This document shows, piece by piece, positions 14,641 to 25,900 of a DNA stretch of 64,000 bases. Where the stretch lies: NCBI RefSeq assembly GCF_905220415.1, contig NC_059553.1, forward strand, positions 3,930,501-3,994,500. The letters run 5' to 3'. This DNA comes from Colias croceus (Eukaryota; Arthropoda; Insecta; Lepidoptera; Pieridae). Each line of letters starts with the position of its first letter. Position 1 is the stretch's first letter. The notes below the pieces were generated by a model. It worked only from the letters and a program-made list of their open reading frames with translations. It ran no database searches and was not told the DNA's origin. The position numbers and the translations under genes are program-made.

Positions 14641-15429
14641 CCCGGGACACTAGGAGGAGCCCCGGAGTGGGGGGAGGGGGGAAAAGGTCCATTTTTTTCA
14701 TTTTTCGCTTAAATCTCAAAAACGGTACATGTTAGAGAAAAACTTTCAAGGAAAAGTTGAAAGGCCATAAAATTATCTACAAGTTGTACCTAAATAATTT
14801 TTTTCTATTCGCAGCCGTTTTCGAGCTACATCCCATAAAATGTGAAAAATTCGAAAGCTTTTTATTTTACCTAACAACTCTAATAAATTCAATACCTCCT
14901 AAACGCCTCCATGGTTGAATCTGTTTTTTTTATCAATGATGGACCTAATTATGAGCAATCTATCTGTACCGGTCACAAGTTGCACTTTTGAGTTTTTTGG
15001 AAGAAAAAAATAAAAAGATCAAGTTCAGTAACTCAAACTACCCTAATATAATATTTTGACAATCGATTCCTCCTAAAGGCTTCCATGGAGGAATGTGCTT
15101 ATTTTACCAATTATAAAACTAATTAAGAGCAATCTATCAGACCCGGTCACAAGATGCACATTTGAGTTTTTTTGGAAGAAATAAATATTTTTTGATCGTA
15201 TGGGGAAATTGTTTGAGCCAAAATCATTTTTTACTGCGTGTAACTCAGAAACGGTAGGATATAGGAAAAAATGATTTAGGTACAACTTGTAGATAATTTT
15301 ATGCCCTTTCAACTTTTCCTTGAAAGTTTTTCTCTAACATGTACCGTTTTTGAGATTTAAGCGAAAAATGAAAAAAAATGGACCTTTTCCTCCCTCCCCC
15401 CACTCCGGGGCTCCTCCTAGTATCCCGGG
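14641..15429. mobile_element. Foldback DNA element with long inverted arms and an internal tandem pair
   Basis: The left arm starts CCCGGGACACTAGGAGGAGC and runs to about 14830. Its reverse complement ends at 15429 (arm from about 15225), with scattered mismatches over some 190 bp. Between the arms, a unit of about 120 bp occurs twice in direct orientation (about 14893-15010 and 15065-15185), recognisable by CCTCCTAAA..CTTCCATGG and GAGCAATCTATC..CGGTCACAAG. Short open frames inside are just the GC-rich arm read in other frames. No target duplication is obvious. Confidence 0.75.
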
Positions 15430-15601
15430 GTTTTAGTATGTTTATTAGCTAGGGACTCTTGACATGTTTCCGAAGAAACATCTTACGTTACTAACTCACG
15501 CACTCTAGAACTTTTTATTCAATGGACTATATAAAGTACACAAGTTTATTTTTGTGGGACAAATGGGACAAGTTAAATAAGTTTCTAAAGGGAAATATAT
15601 A

Positions 15602-16185
15602 GTTCAGGATACATCGCCCATTTTTGCAAGTGACTACTATCAAGCTAATTTTCCGTTTGTAGCTTTATTTTGATGAGACGCCCAATAATTTCGTGTACGA
15701 AAGTCTCGATTGTGGTAGCTAACAGAGATAACAAGGATAAAAATTTTTGATTTGATGGTTCTCAAATATTTATTACTAACTGAATTTTTTTTTTGGTTCA
15801 ATCTCAAGATAATTACCTACCTAAATTATTCGAAAAAATATTTGTCCTACAAAATCTATGGTTGGTTCAAAGAGTCCCCCTTTCCAAAGTGTATCGATAA
15901 CGAGGTCATCATAAATGATTACTAACAAGCTGATTTTTTTGTTTTCACTTAATTAATGATTATTTAATTCAACAGACATATTGTCCTACAAATTTCGTAA
16001 TAAATATTTGAGAACCATCAAATCAAAAATTTTTATCCTTGTTATCTCTGTTAGCTACCACAATCGAGAGTTTCGTAGGTACACGAAATTATTCGGTGTC
16101 TCATCCAAATAAACTAAAATAAAGCTACAAACGGAAAATCAGCTTGATAGTAGTCACTTGCAAAAATGGGCGATGTATCCTGAAC
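15602..16185. mobile_element. Foldback element with arms of about 185 bp, TA flanks
   Basis: GTTCAGGATACATCGCCC at 15602 is matched by its reverse complement ending at 16185. The inverted similarity continues to about 15785 and from about 16003, including AACAAGGATAAAAATTTTTG against its complement. TA lies on each side (15600-15601, 16186-16187), as for Tc1/mariner-type insertions. It encodes no protein; a transcript would fold into a long hairpin. Confidence 0.75.
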
Positions 16186-16187
16186 TA

Positions 16188-16767
16188 ATATTATCAGCAT
16201 CAAACAGCATCAAACAACACACTCAACATTCTGTCATCAAAATGACGTTCTATGGCGGCATTAGTTCCGAAATTCACCAATCGCCAAAAGATCCGTGCAT
16301 TTTACCAATGAATGAAAATTGTTTAATATTTATTTCATTTGCCTTTACATCAAAATAAATATATACACAAATGCTATATAAATACAAAAGTAGATTTTGA
16401 TTTAGAGTTTGTTTGAACTTTGAATAGATACCTAATAACTTAGATCATTTACCTACTTATTGATCTAAGCCAATTTTGACGTTCTTTATGGGGCTAGAAT
16501 TCTTATTTTTAGTTGGTTTCCAAAACGACACGTGAATACACACTTTATTTAGACGTGCAAGTGAGATGGTATGATATAACTATCGTGAGTGAAAAAGAGA
16601 TCAGTGAACCTTATCCTCTTAGCTAAAATGGCACGTCAAAATGTGGCTAATTAGCCATTAATTTTAACGTGCCGTTTTAATCTAAAGGATAATGTTTTAA
16701 TAAAACAATTTTTGAGACATTGTAATTTTATTATTTGATAAAACGTGATAATAGTACGAGTTTCCCT
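16188..16767. other. Non-coding spacer, possible GTF3C1 3' UTR end
   Basis: No exon. On the minus strand an AATAAA occurs at about 16726-16731. It could serve the GTF3C1 transcript, whose stop codon is at 16973-16975. Confidence 0.35.
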
Positions 16768-16930
16768 CTAGCAGTCCGCCCCGGCTTCGCCCGTGATACA
16801 TATTTCGCCTATGTTCTTTCTCAGGCTCTAAAGATCATCTGTGCCAAATTTCATCAAAATCGGTCCAGTAGTATATGCGTGAAAACCATACATACATACA
16901 AACCATTCCTCTTTATAATATTAGTATAGA
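16768..16930 (-). mobile_element. Short CTAG-ended lepidopteran repeat (Helitron-like, non-autonomous)
   Basis: Read on the minus strand it begins TCTATACTAATATTATAAAG and ends in a GGGCGAAGCCGGGGCGG block followed by CTAG. Related copies with the same end types occur at 27321-27500, 59566-59811 and 60291-60538. A 5' TC, a 3' CTAG and no target duplication suggest a Helitron-like element; a SINE derived from a LINE tail is the alternative. It lies 42 bp downstream of the GTF3C1 stop codon, so it probably forms part of that 3' UTR. Confidence 0.6.
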
Positions 16931-16972
16931 TTATATACTATCACACAGTATTAACTCTTAAAACAATGATCA

Positions 16973-19900
16973 TTAAACATTCTGTACATTTAAAGTTGCT
17001 TTATAAATTTTATTTTTGATATATGAAAATGTAGTTAACGAATTTTTAAGAGGAAATGCTAATATAGTCTGAGGAGGATCATACGGATTAAAATCTAACA
17101 TTTCTGGTGCAACATCATCATCTGAGAAAAGATCGACAGAAGCGTTTGAAAGACATTTCAATGTGAGACATTCACATTTTTCCAAGAACATACACACATC
17201 TTGTACAGCTCTAGTAGTTATGAATTCAAAAAGGTTCGATAAAAATTCCAAAGAGGAGCCGGGGCATTCAAATATTTTGTTCATGATTACGCTGCACCAC
17301 TTCATGAAAATGTTTCGACGTAGTTTCCCCTCAAGATCTAACCAAGGTGTAGGTAAAATATAAATATTTTCATTTATCTCAAGGAGCCACGGTTTCGCGA
17401 ACTCTTTCAACACAACTTTATTTTCGTAAAATCCGACGCGTTTGATGACTTCCTTTTCTTCCAAATGTTGTAGTTTGACCATTAGCCATTTCCTGTCCGA
17501 ATTTGTGATATTCTGAAATAGGGTATTTAGATTTTTAATATGTAAGGTATTTAGATAGGTGCTATATAATAAATTGAATACTTTTTTGTGTTGCTTGTTT
17601 ATTATTACCTGAAGTTCTGAAAAAGTGCAGCCATATTCCTTTTTTCCTTGTAAGTAGACAATTATTTGGTCTTTTGGTTGTTTTTTTGAGTCTTCAATGT
17701 TATAATTTACTTGATTATATCTAAAAATGAATTTTAAATAATAAAACATAAATTTTACTCTGAATAATTAATATGCTTAAGGGGCTGACAAGACCCAATT
17801 TTTTTAAAATTGAAATTATTTGAGCAGTTTTTTAAGACAAGATATTTATTCTAGCCCATCAAAAAAAATATATGTTAATATTCATCATATTTCGAAGACC
17901 GTGGACGGACTCGATACATAATTGGACGAAATCGGCTCGATAGAAAATAATTGCAAAGATTGGTCATAAAATCATCATTAAACGATTCTATGTCTTTATT
18001 TTTTTGACGTACGGGTCTGCAATTTAAAACACGAAGATAACATATTCATACCTGAACCTCTAACGAGTCATATTTCTCATATGACCTACACTTTTCCTTA
18101 AATCATATATGTTCTTCTACGACCTGGCCCCGCCCAGTAACAGTGATTGCGCTCTCGTTCTCGCACACTGTCCAATTGTATGGGAGTAAACGAGAGCACA
18201 ATCACTGTTACTGGTAACAAAATTGGGTCTTGTCAGCGTCTTAAGCAATAAGGCATGTATGTAACATAATTTATAGACATCATATAAAATTATTAAAATT
18301 TATTTAGACTGAGGAGTTAGCCAATTAACTGCAATGGTAGGTATATTATTGAAAAAGCTTAAAAGAAATAGACAGAAGACAATTCGAGAAGGTTAACAAC
18401 AAAGATAAGAAAATAAAATAACACGTACCTTTCAAGATTGGCGCAGTGTTCTTCGAATTTACAGGTTTGGTATAATTCTGAAAATGTTTTCAGTTTTGAA
18501 ATATTTTTGCAGCCAACAAGACCTGATTTCAGCTTATATTTAGCTTCCATGTCAATTATATTTAATTTTTCTTCTTGAATCAGCGATCCTGTAGATCCGA
18601 TGATTACTGGCACATTTACTGTTATGATATCTAAGATGCCAGTAGTGTGCATTTCAAAAAATATACAATTCACAGTGGGCGAGCCTTTTAATCCATTTTG
18701 AGGAATTTCATCATTAATAATTGCATATAATTTTTCGTCAAATTGTGAACAGAGACGATTTATCCATCTTCGCTTGTAAGAGAATGAAATTTTGTAACAT
18801 GATTGAACAATATCATTTATATGTACTTTATTCAAGTAAGTGTTAAATATTTTTTCTCTTGCAGCGATTGCTCCACACTTACGAAGCTCTTCAATGGTAG
18901 CACGCAAGTGCGTCTCTGGATAGTTTTTAAAAATTGAATAAATCTTATTTGCAGTTTCTTTTGTATTTTCTTCATCTATTGAGGTCATGATAGTTAGGAC
19001 AATACCCTCTTTTAGTGACGCTAAAGTTGGATCAGTGCCTATCGATGATTTATACATGCTATTAATTTTTTGGGTGGCAGTTGCCGTGATTGTAAAACTT
19101 TTGTTAAACTCCTCTAAATTCGAAGCGACGCACGGAATCCGATGTAGGTATGGTTTGTTTTTAGCAATTTGGTATACTATCCAGAGTAACTCCATAATTG
19201 GTATTTTTGATTCTCTGACAAATTTAAGCAAATTTGCATGATGTCTCAACCTCAGAACTTTTAAAAGGCCTTCATATTTTTGGGTCAAATGTGGTCGACG
19301 TCGAAGCTCATTTATTATGCACATTTTTTCATGCATTAGTTCGGGATTACTTTCGAGGTGAGCTGATCGTCGATGGCACAGTGAAGCTGCTTTTGTCGGA
19401 CCGATCGCAGAAAGAAGAGTCTTAGCAACTAAATTTCTGACTTTTATACATCCTGGTACTGGGCTCATTATAATAATAACTATTTTTAACAGAGTTAAAA
19501 TTTGGTCATCCAGTTTTGTCCATTTGACCGCAGCGTCATTTCTAGGTCTCTTCACCGGTTGTATGTCGACTGGCTTGGGCTTCGGAGGTGGTTTATTGAG
19601 TTTCCTTCTCCTTCTGATAACTTTTTTTCCCTCCTCTTTCGGTCCTGGCTTGCAACCTTTTCTATATTTAATGTGAGGTTTCAAAAGATTTGCGATGTTT
19701 GTGTTGTAGTTTCGGCTGCAGTATGTACGCCATAATCTAGGTATGTCCATAAATATAGACGAGTCGAATCCACAAGGACCTAACCCATCGCCGTATCGGT
19801 TACCATTATCATGTTGTACGACTTCAGCTTCGTCACGTAATGGGTACACACCTTTATATTTTTCACGTTTAAGTCCTGTTATCGATGTATTCAAACTGAT

Positions 19901-22900
19901 TACCTGAACATCATTCCAATAATTAATTACGTCGTCAAATGTTTTAAAAAAGTAGGATTTTTCCAAAGTTGCCGCGTTTTCATTAGTTCTTGGCCATACG
20001 CCAGATGTATCTAATATTTTAGCGTGACGATTAACATAGAATACGAAATTCACGTACACACCATCATCAGTGACGCATGATGATGGTTCATTAATTAATT
20101 GAACTAGTCCAAGAACAGCAAGCATTTTCAAACTGTTTCTTATAGAATTGTGTAAATTTTTTGAATACAGTAAATTATTCTTGAGACTATCAGGAGCATC
20201 ACGTATTTTTTGTTCTAATGCTTGTAATTTTAGTTGCCCAATATTGTTTGTTTCGCCTGCGAAAGTCATATTGCCTAAAGCTAACTCGACGGTCATTTCC
20301 GGTATAATATAATGCAAAGAAGTAAACCCTGGTGCGAAATTAAATTTCATATCACTAAAGTGTACAACTGATATAATGTGTTCATGTAACTTTTGAATTT
20401 TCAAGTATCGCGGGTAGGTGAAATTAGCAAGAGGTCGAGTTATAATTTGACTGGATTTTCTTATCGGATTTTTGTAATTTAGCTTTGCTTTGTGACAAAT
20501 ATCATTATAGTGTGATTTTACAAGGGGGTCCGTCTTTTTAATATTTGGTGAACAAATGAACAAGGAATATCTTTCTTTATCTTGGCACGAAAACTTTAAT
20601 TTGAACACTTTCAAGTGTCCATCTGTCATAAGCTTTTGAATGACTAGTTTTAACGATTTCGTATCCATGGGAGGTTCTCCTGTTTCCTTATTAACAAACG
20701 TGGATAGCGTTTGATATCCAGTTACGAAACAGCGATCTTTTATTACTTTTAAAATGCCAGTAGCAAATTTTAGTTGTCGTAGTGTTGGTTTCTTTTTAGC
20801 GTTTTGTAATGATTTATTACAATGCTCCTCTAGGCCATCAAGGACTTTCAATTCAATTATTTTTTTATCAATGCTGTCAGTATCAACATCATGCTTTGCC
20901 CGTTTTTCGGGAATACCTTTGTCTTCTTCGGAAATACAGCGTTTCCTATTTTTGTTTAAGTATTCCATAAGTTGTTTTTTCTCTTCTGCATATTTGAAGT
21001 TAATTTCGTTTGTTGCTGCTACAGCTATGTATCTGTCGAAATAAAAAAAAAAACTATTTATATAGTTCATTTATACTAAATTAAGATACATTTTAGCTTT
21101 TCTTAATTATACATACCTAGCAGTTCTCTGACGACCTTTATCTTCGAGAAATTCCTGTACAATATTCTTGAGTTTAAAAATCCGACAAATTGTTCTAGAA
21201 GTGTAGAACTCAACACCAAGTAACTGGGCTATTTCTATTTGCGTGAGACCTTTTAACCCAGCATCCAGAAACCTTTCATATGCCTGTCTCAATAGGCCGA
21301 CACCAACTTTATACTGGCATTGTAACGTTGGCTCAGGACTTTCATCTTCTGATTGAGAGGACTCATCACTTTGGGATATGAGCGTTATGCACTTCTTCTT
21401 TAACCCTTCTCTATCATCCTGAAACACAAGATTGCTCATCAATTTGAGGTAGATTATATTTATTTTCTTATGAGATTTAATTTAAAATTCAAAATATGGA
21501 AAATAATAAGTAATTAATACAGTATCTTATATTATCGAAGCAAATTTTTCATAAATAAAAGATAATAATTTCGTAATTTGTATGTGAAATAAAGTGTGAA
21601 AACAACACTTACGAAATCGAAAATATTGACAGTTTTTTGTAGTCGTTTACTTTGCTGCGGAGTCAAAAATCCTTTTCGTATGATGACTTCATTTCGTTCA
21701 CTGAATTTAGGCTGATTCATGAGGTATTGAGTTAAATCAAAGATTTTACCAAGTTTTGGTTGAGACAGAATATCAGGTTGGTGAAATCGTGTCAGCCGCA
21801 ATATTAAGCTCTTCGTGCCTTTCTCTGCTATTACTTGGGTAAGACATCGCACTCTAACCAAATCTAAGTCTTGTAAGTGTTTTCTGTTATAGAAAAGGAA
21901 TTTCGGCTCTTTAACTATCTTACCTACGTTAGTGTTTCCAACTGTCATTTGTCCCTGCAAAATATTTTTGGAAATTCAATTCTCTGAATAAATAGCATTA
22001 TTAAATCATTGTGAGCATGTAATAAATAAATAAAAAAAAAGTAAACATTTCAAAACAAGTTTTTCACAAATACCCTCATTATAAAAAAAAATATGTTCAC
22101 TTTTGAACATATTTGTTGTGTGTTGGTTGTTATGATTATTATTAGATATCATACAATTGAGTTGCATAAGTAGTAATAAGTTGATAATTAAGTGCAAAAG
22201 TGAAGTACTTTACTAGCTTTTTCAGCTCTGAAGTGGGAACCAGTTCAGGGATTAAAGATTAAAACTGCTAAGGTTTTAAGGTTAGTATAGACCAGGGATG
22301 GGGAAACTTTTTCCTTGGCGTGCCAATATAATACTAACGAAATACATGGCGGGCCAAGTAGTTTCATTTTTGGCTATGATAATCACCGAAATAAAAATAT
22401 TGATATGTATTTTTGAAACACTAATTTATTGTACAATATAACAAAATAATTATTGGAATAAAAAAGAAATTGGAAATTGTAATTAAATTAAACTTTTAAG
22501 TTAGCTGCGAAGTAGAAGGTTGAGGAGCGCTGGTCTTTGTGGGGACATGTGACATGTGGAACTGTTTTTGTTTTTGCATGATTTCATCATAAACCGGCTC
22601 CATTTGTGATGCTGAACATTTTAGTAGTGAATAAAGGTGGTCATCCGAAAGCCTATTACGATGACAATTTTTTCTTAATTTCATTATTGAAAAAGTTTGT
22701 TCGCACAAATAGCTTGTACCAAACATAGCCATTATTTTTTGGGCGTGGGCAACTATATTTGGGTATTGTGTCCTAGGTATGGACTTATAAAATTCCAATT
22801 TGCTGGTGTTAAGAAACAGTTGCTTCAAATGGGTATTGCATTGCATCTCAATTAGTTCAAGTTGGAGGTTGGCGGGTGTTTCATCGATGTTGACATTAAA

Positions 22901-25900
22901 AGGCATCGAAAAAATATTTAGTGAAGGCTCAATTGTCATAAAATCTTGAAATCTCTTCTCAAATTCTTCGTGCAGTTTCTTTAGCTGTTGAGCGAACCTT
23001 TTTAATTTGTCGTTTGAGACAGGTGATATACTGCTCAGATTGGGAAAATGGGTAAGTTCATTTTTCTCTATACAACAGCAAAACAATTTAAGCTGCAATT
23101 TGAAGGCTTTTAAATGTCCCCAAAGCTCATCTAAGAATTGATTCTTGCCCTGAAGCTTTGTATTCAATTTGTTTAAGTGCGACAGCAAATCTGTGAAAAA
23201 TGCGAAATCAGCAAGCCAATTTTCGTCAGACATGATCTTAAAGTCGTCCCATTTGCCTTGCACCGTCAGAAAGTCTTGAATCTCCTTTCTTAAGTTCCAC
23301 ACTCTCTCAAATGCATTGCCACAGCTTAACCATCTCACTTTAGTATGGTAGAGGAGATCAGAAAACTCGCTTTCGGTGGATTTTAGAAATGCTTGGAATT
23401 GTCGATGCATCAAACCCCGTGAACGTATTGTGTTGATAAGTTTAACAACCACACTCAAAACGGGTTGTATGTCAATAGCTGCTTTACACAACACATCTTG
23501 GTGTATTAAACAGTGCAGAAATAATACATTATTATTAGGGTTTTCTTTGCAAAATATACCCATAAACCCCAAATTGCTACCCACCATATTTGGTGCTCCA
23601 TCCGTGGTTATGTTACATAATTTGTCCATAGGCAAGTGAAACTTTGAAAGACCCTCAAAACAAGAGTCGTAAATATTTTTTCCAGTGGTTTTTCCTTTCA
23701 AGGATTGTAAGCATGCTAATTCTTCGGTTATGTTGAATTCTGAATCAATTCCTCGAATAAAAATCAGCAATTGGGCAGTATCGCTCACGTCTGTGCTCTC
23801 GTCCATGGTTAGAGAGAAGTATTCAAATTCGTTACAGTTCTGTTCCAGCTGTGACGATAATTGTGCAGCGATGGCGTCAATTCGATCAGTTATCGTTCTC
23901 CGTGATAAAGCTAAAGATTGAAACTCTTTACTTTTTTCTGGACAAATAATGTTGCTTACAGCCACCATGCAATCTTTTACAAACTCACCATCCGACAAAG
24001 TTTTATTGCTTTTTGCGATTTTGTAAGCTACAACATAACTTGCCAGTGTTGCAGCTTTCTGAGTATCAGATTGCTTCGTGAACATGTTCTGCTGTCCACG
24101 TAACTTATCTTTTTGCCTTTCAACAAAGGACTTTCTCTCTGCCTCTGTCATAGACGAATATTTCGCATTTGCATGTTTTTTTGAGAAGTGTCGAGACAAA
24201 TTAAAATCTTTAAAAACTGCAACTGTTTCATTACAAATGAGACAAACTGGTTTGTCTTTAAATTCTGTGAAAAAATATTTCCATGACCATTCTTCTTTAA
24301 AAACTCGACACTCAGAATCAACTTTCCGTTTTTTGGTCGTCATTTTGCTGCTGTAACAAAACAAGAAAACCAACATCACTACATCGCTCAAACATATTTT
24401 ACAATTAAATCATTTTAAGACACAAAATGTGATGAAATTTATGCTACTTGTATATTATTATATTAACTAACTGTTTTCAGAATTTACATACAAACAACAT
24501 GATAACAACTTACCTTGTGGATTTAAAAATGTCACCACTCACCGTCTGTTAGGCGACTGTTGTAGTTTCGTAATTAAGAATATACGGCGTACAATCATGC
24601 AATCTGAAGTAAGACAAAACTCCGACTGCGGATAAAAAATGTACTCTGGGACTGCGGCGGCCGGCGGTGCGGCGCGGGCGGCGTGGATACGGGAATCCGA
24701 AGGTGGGCGCGCGGGAGGGGTGTCCGACGTTCGGACCGCACATGCACAGCACATGCCACGACCCATTTGACCAAACAATTGATTGTTCTATGCAAGCTGG
24801 CCATTGCCAATGAGAATGAAATTACTAACAATACGAGATATTCTCTTGATTTTTGTTTGATGGTCGCGGGCCGGATTTCAAGCCTTCGCGGGCCGGAGAT
24901 GGCCCGCGGGCCGTAGTTTCCCCATCCCTGGTATAGACAAATGAGTTGAAATCTATAAGGGTATAGAGACAAATAAATATAAAATGATAACCGGGAGCAG
25001 TCTTAGCTCAGTACAGTTTCATAAGATAAGCATTGTACAATACTAGCTGCGTTCCGCGATTTCATCCGCGTGGCTCCGCTTCTGTTGGTCTTAGCGTGAT
25101 GATATAATTCCTGGTCCGATTTGAAAAATTCTTTAAGTGTTAGATAGCGCATTTATCGAGGAAGGTTATGGGCTATATATCATCACGCTACGACTAACAG
25201 GGGTGGAGCCACGGGGGTGAAACCGCGCGGAACAGCTAATAATAGTATAGATTGTGGTAATAGTTTTAATCATTCTTAAGAATTTAATTTTTTATATTTT
25301 TGAAACGCTAAAAGTTATTCAGGCCGTTAATTAAATGGTGCCATATAACAAAGAGGCTATGTTCTTAAGCCAGTTGTCTGCTATATTTATACTGTATAGA
25401 TTTTATAATTCCATTAAATATTAAACTTGAATATGTACTTACATTTTCCCTGCCTTTACCGACTAGTTCCAATAAGCAATAATGAAGAGCAGTTAAATAC
25501 AGTAATATAGACATAGGCATGTGTGGAGCTAGAGCATGCATTCGTTCCTCCAATGATGCGACCATAACCAGTCTATGGCCGTATAGTTCAAATACTTCTT
25601 CATAGGATTTTGATTGCAATTTCTCTTGGGGTATAATCTTTCTAGTTTTATAATTAGCACATGATCCATATTCATATTCTATGGGACAATATTCATACGG
25701 GCCGTCAAGGTACTCTGGCTGGAAATAAAAAGAAAAATAATGTATAAGTACTAAAAAATGTATTTGAGGGTATTTTGTGAGAATACAGTAACTAAATATT
25801 GTAAGTACTTAGTACAGTCATTTAATAACTCAGCCTCCGGAATCACAGACACAATAGAAAATCTATTGTGTCGTGGCCCGATCGGGCCGCTCTGGGGTCA

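Larger units (their letters stand above)
22292..24930 (-). mobile_element. hAT-superfamily DNA transposon, apparently complete
   Basis: A 2,639-bp element bounded by 16-bp perfect terminal inverted repeats (CAGGGATGGGGAAACT at 22292 and inverted up to 24930) and by a perfect 8-bp target duplication GTATAGAC (22284-22291 and 24931-24938). Eight-base duplications and CAGGG-type ends are diagnostic of hAT. GCGGGCC motifs recur beneath the right terminus (24865-24915), as expected for transposase binding sites. It sits in the 3.5-kb second intron of GTF3C1 in the same orientation as the gene and carries one intact transposase frame. Confidence 0.95.

Noticed and set aside
14458..14719. Overlapping short open frames on both strands
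   Set aside because: They lie in and next to the left arm of the foldback element, and similar sequence occurs inverted at its right arm.
24539..24972. Several overlapping open frames at the right end of the hAT element
   Set aside because: They arise from the GC-rich 5' region and cross the element boundary, with no coding signature.
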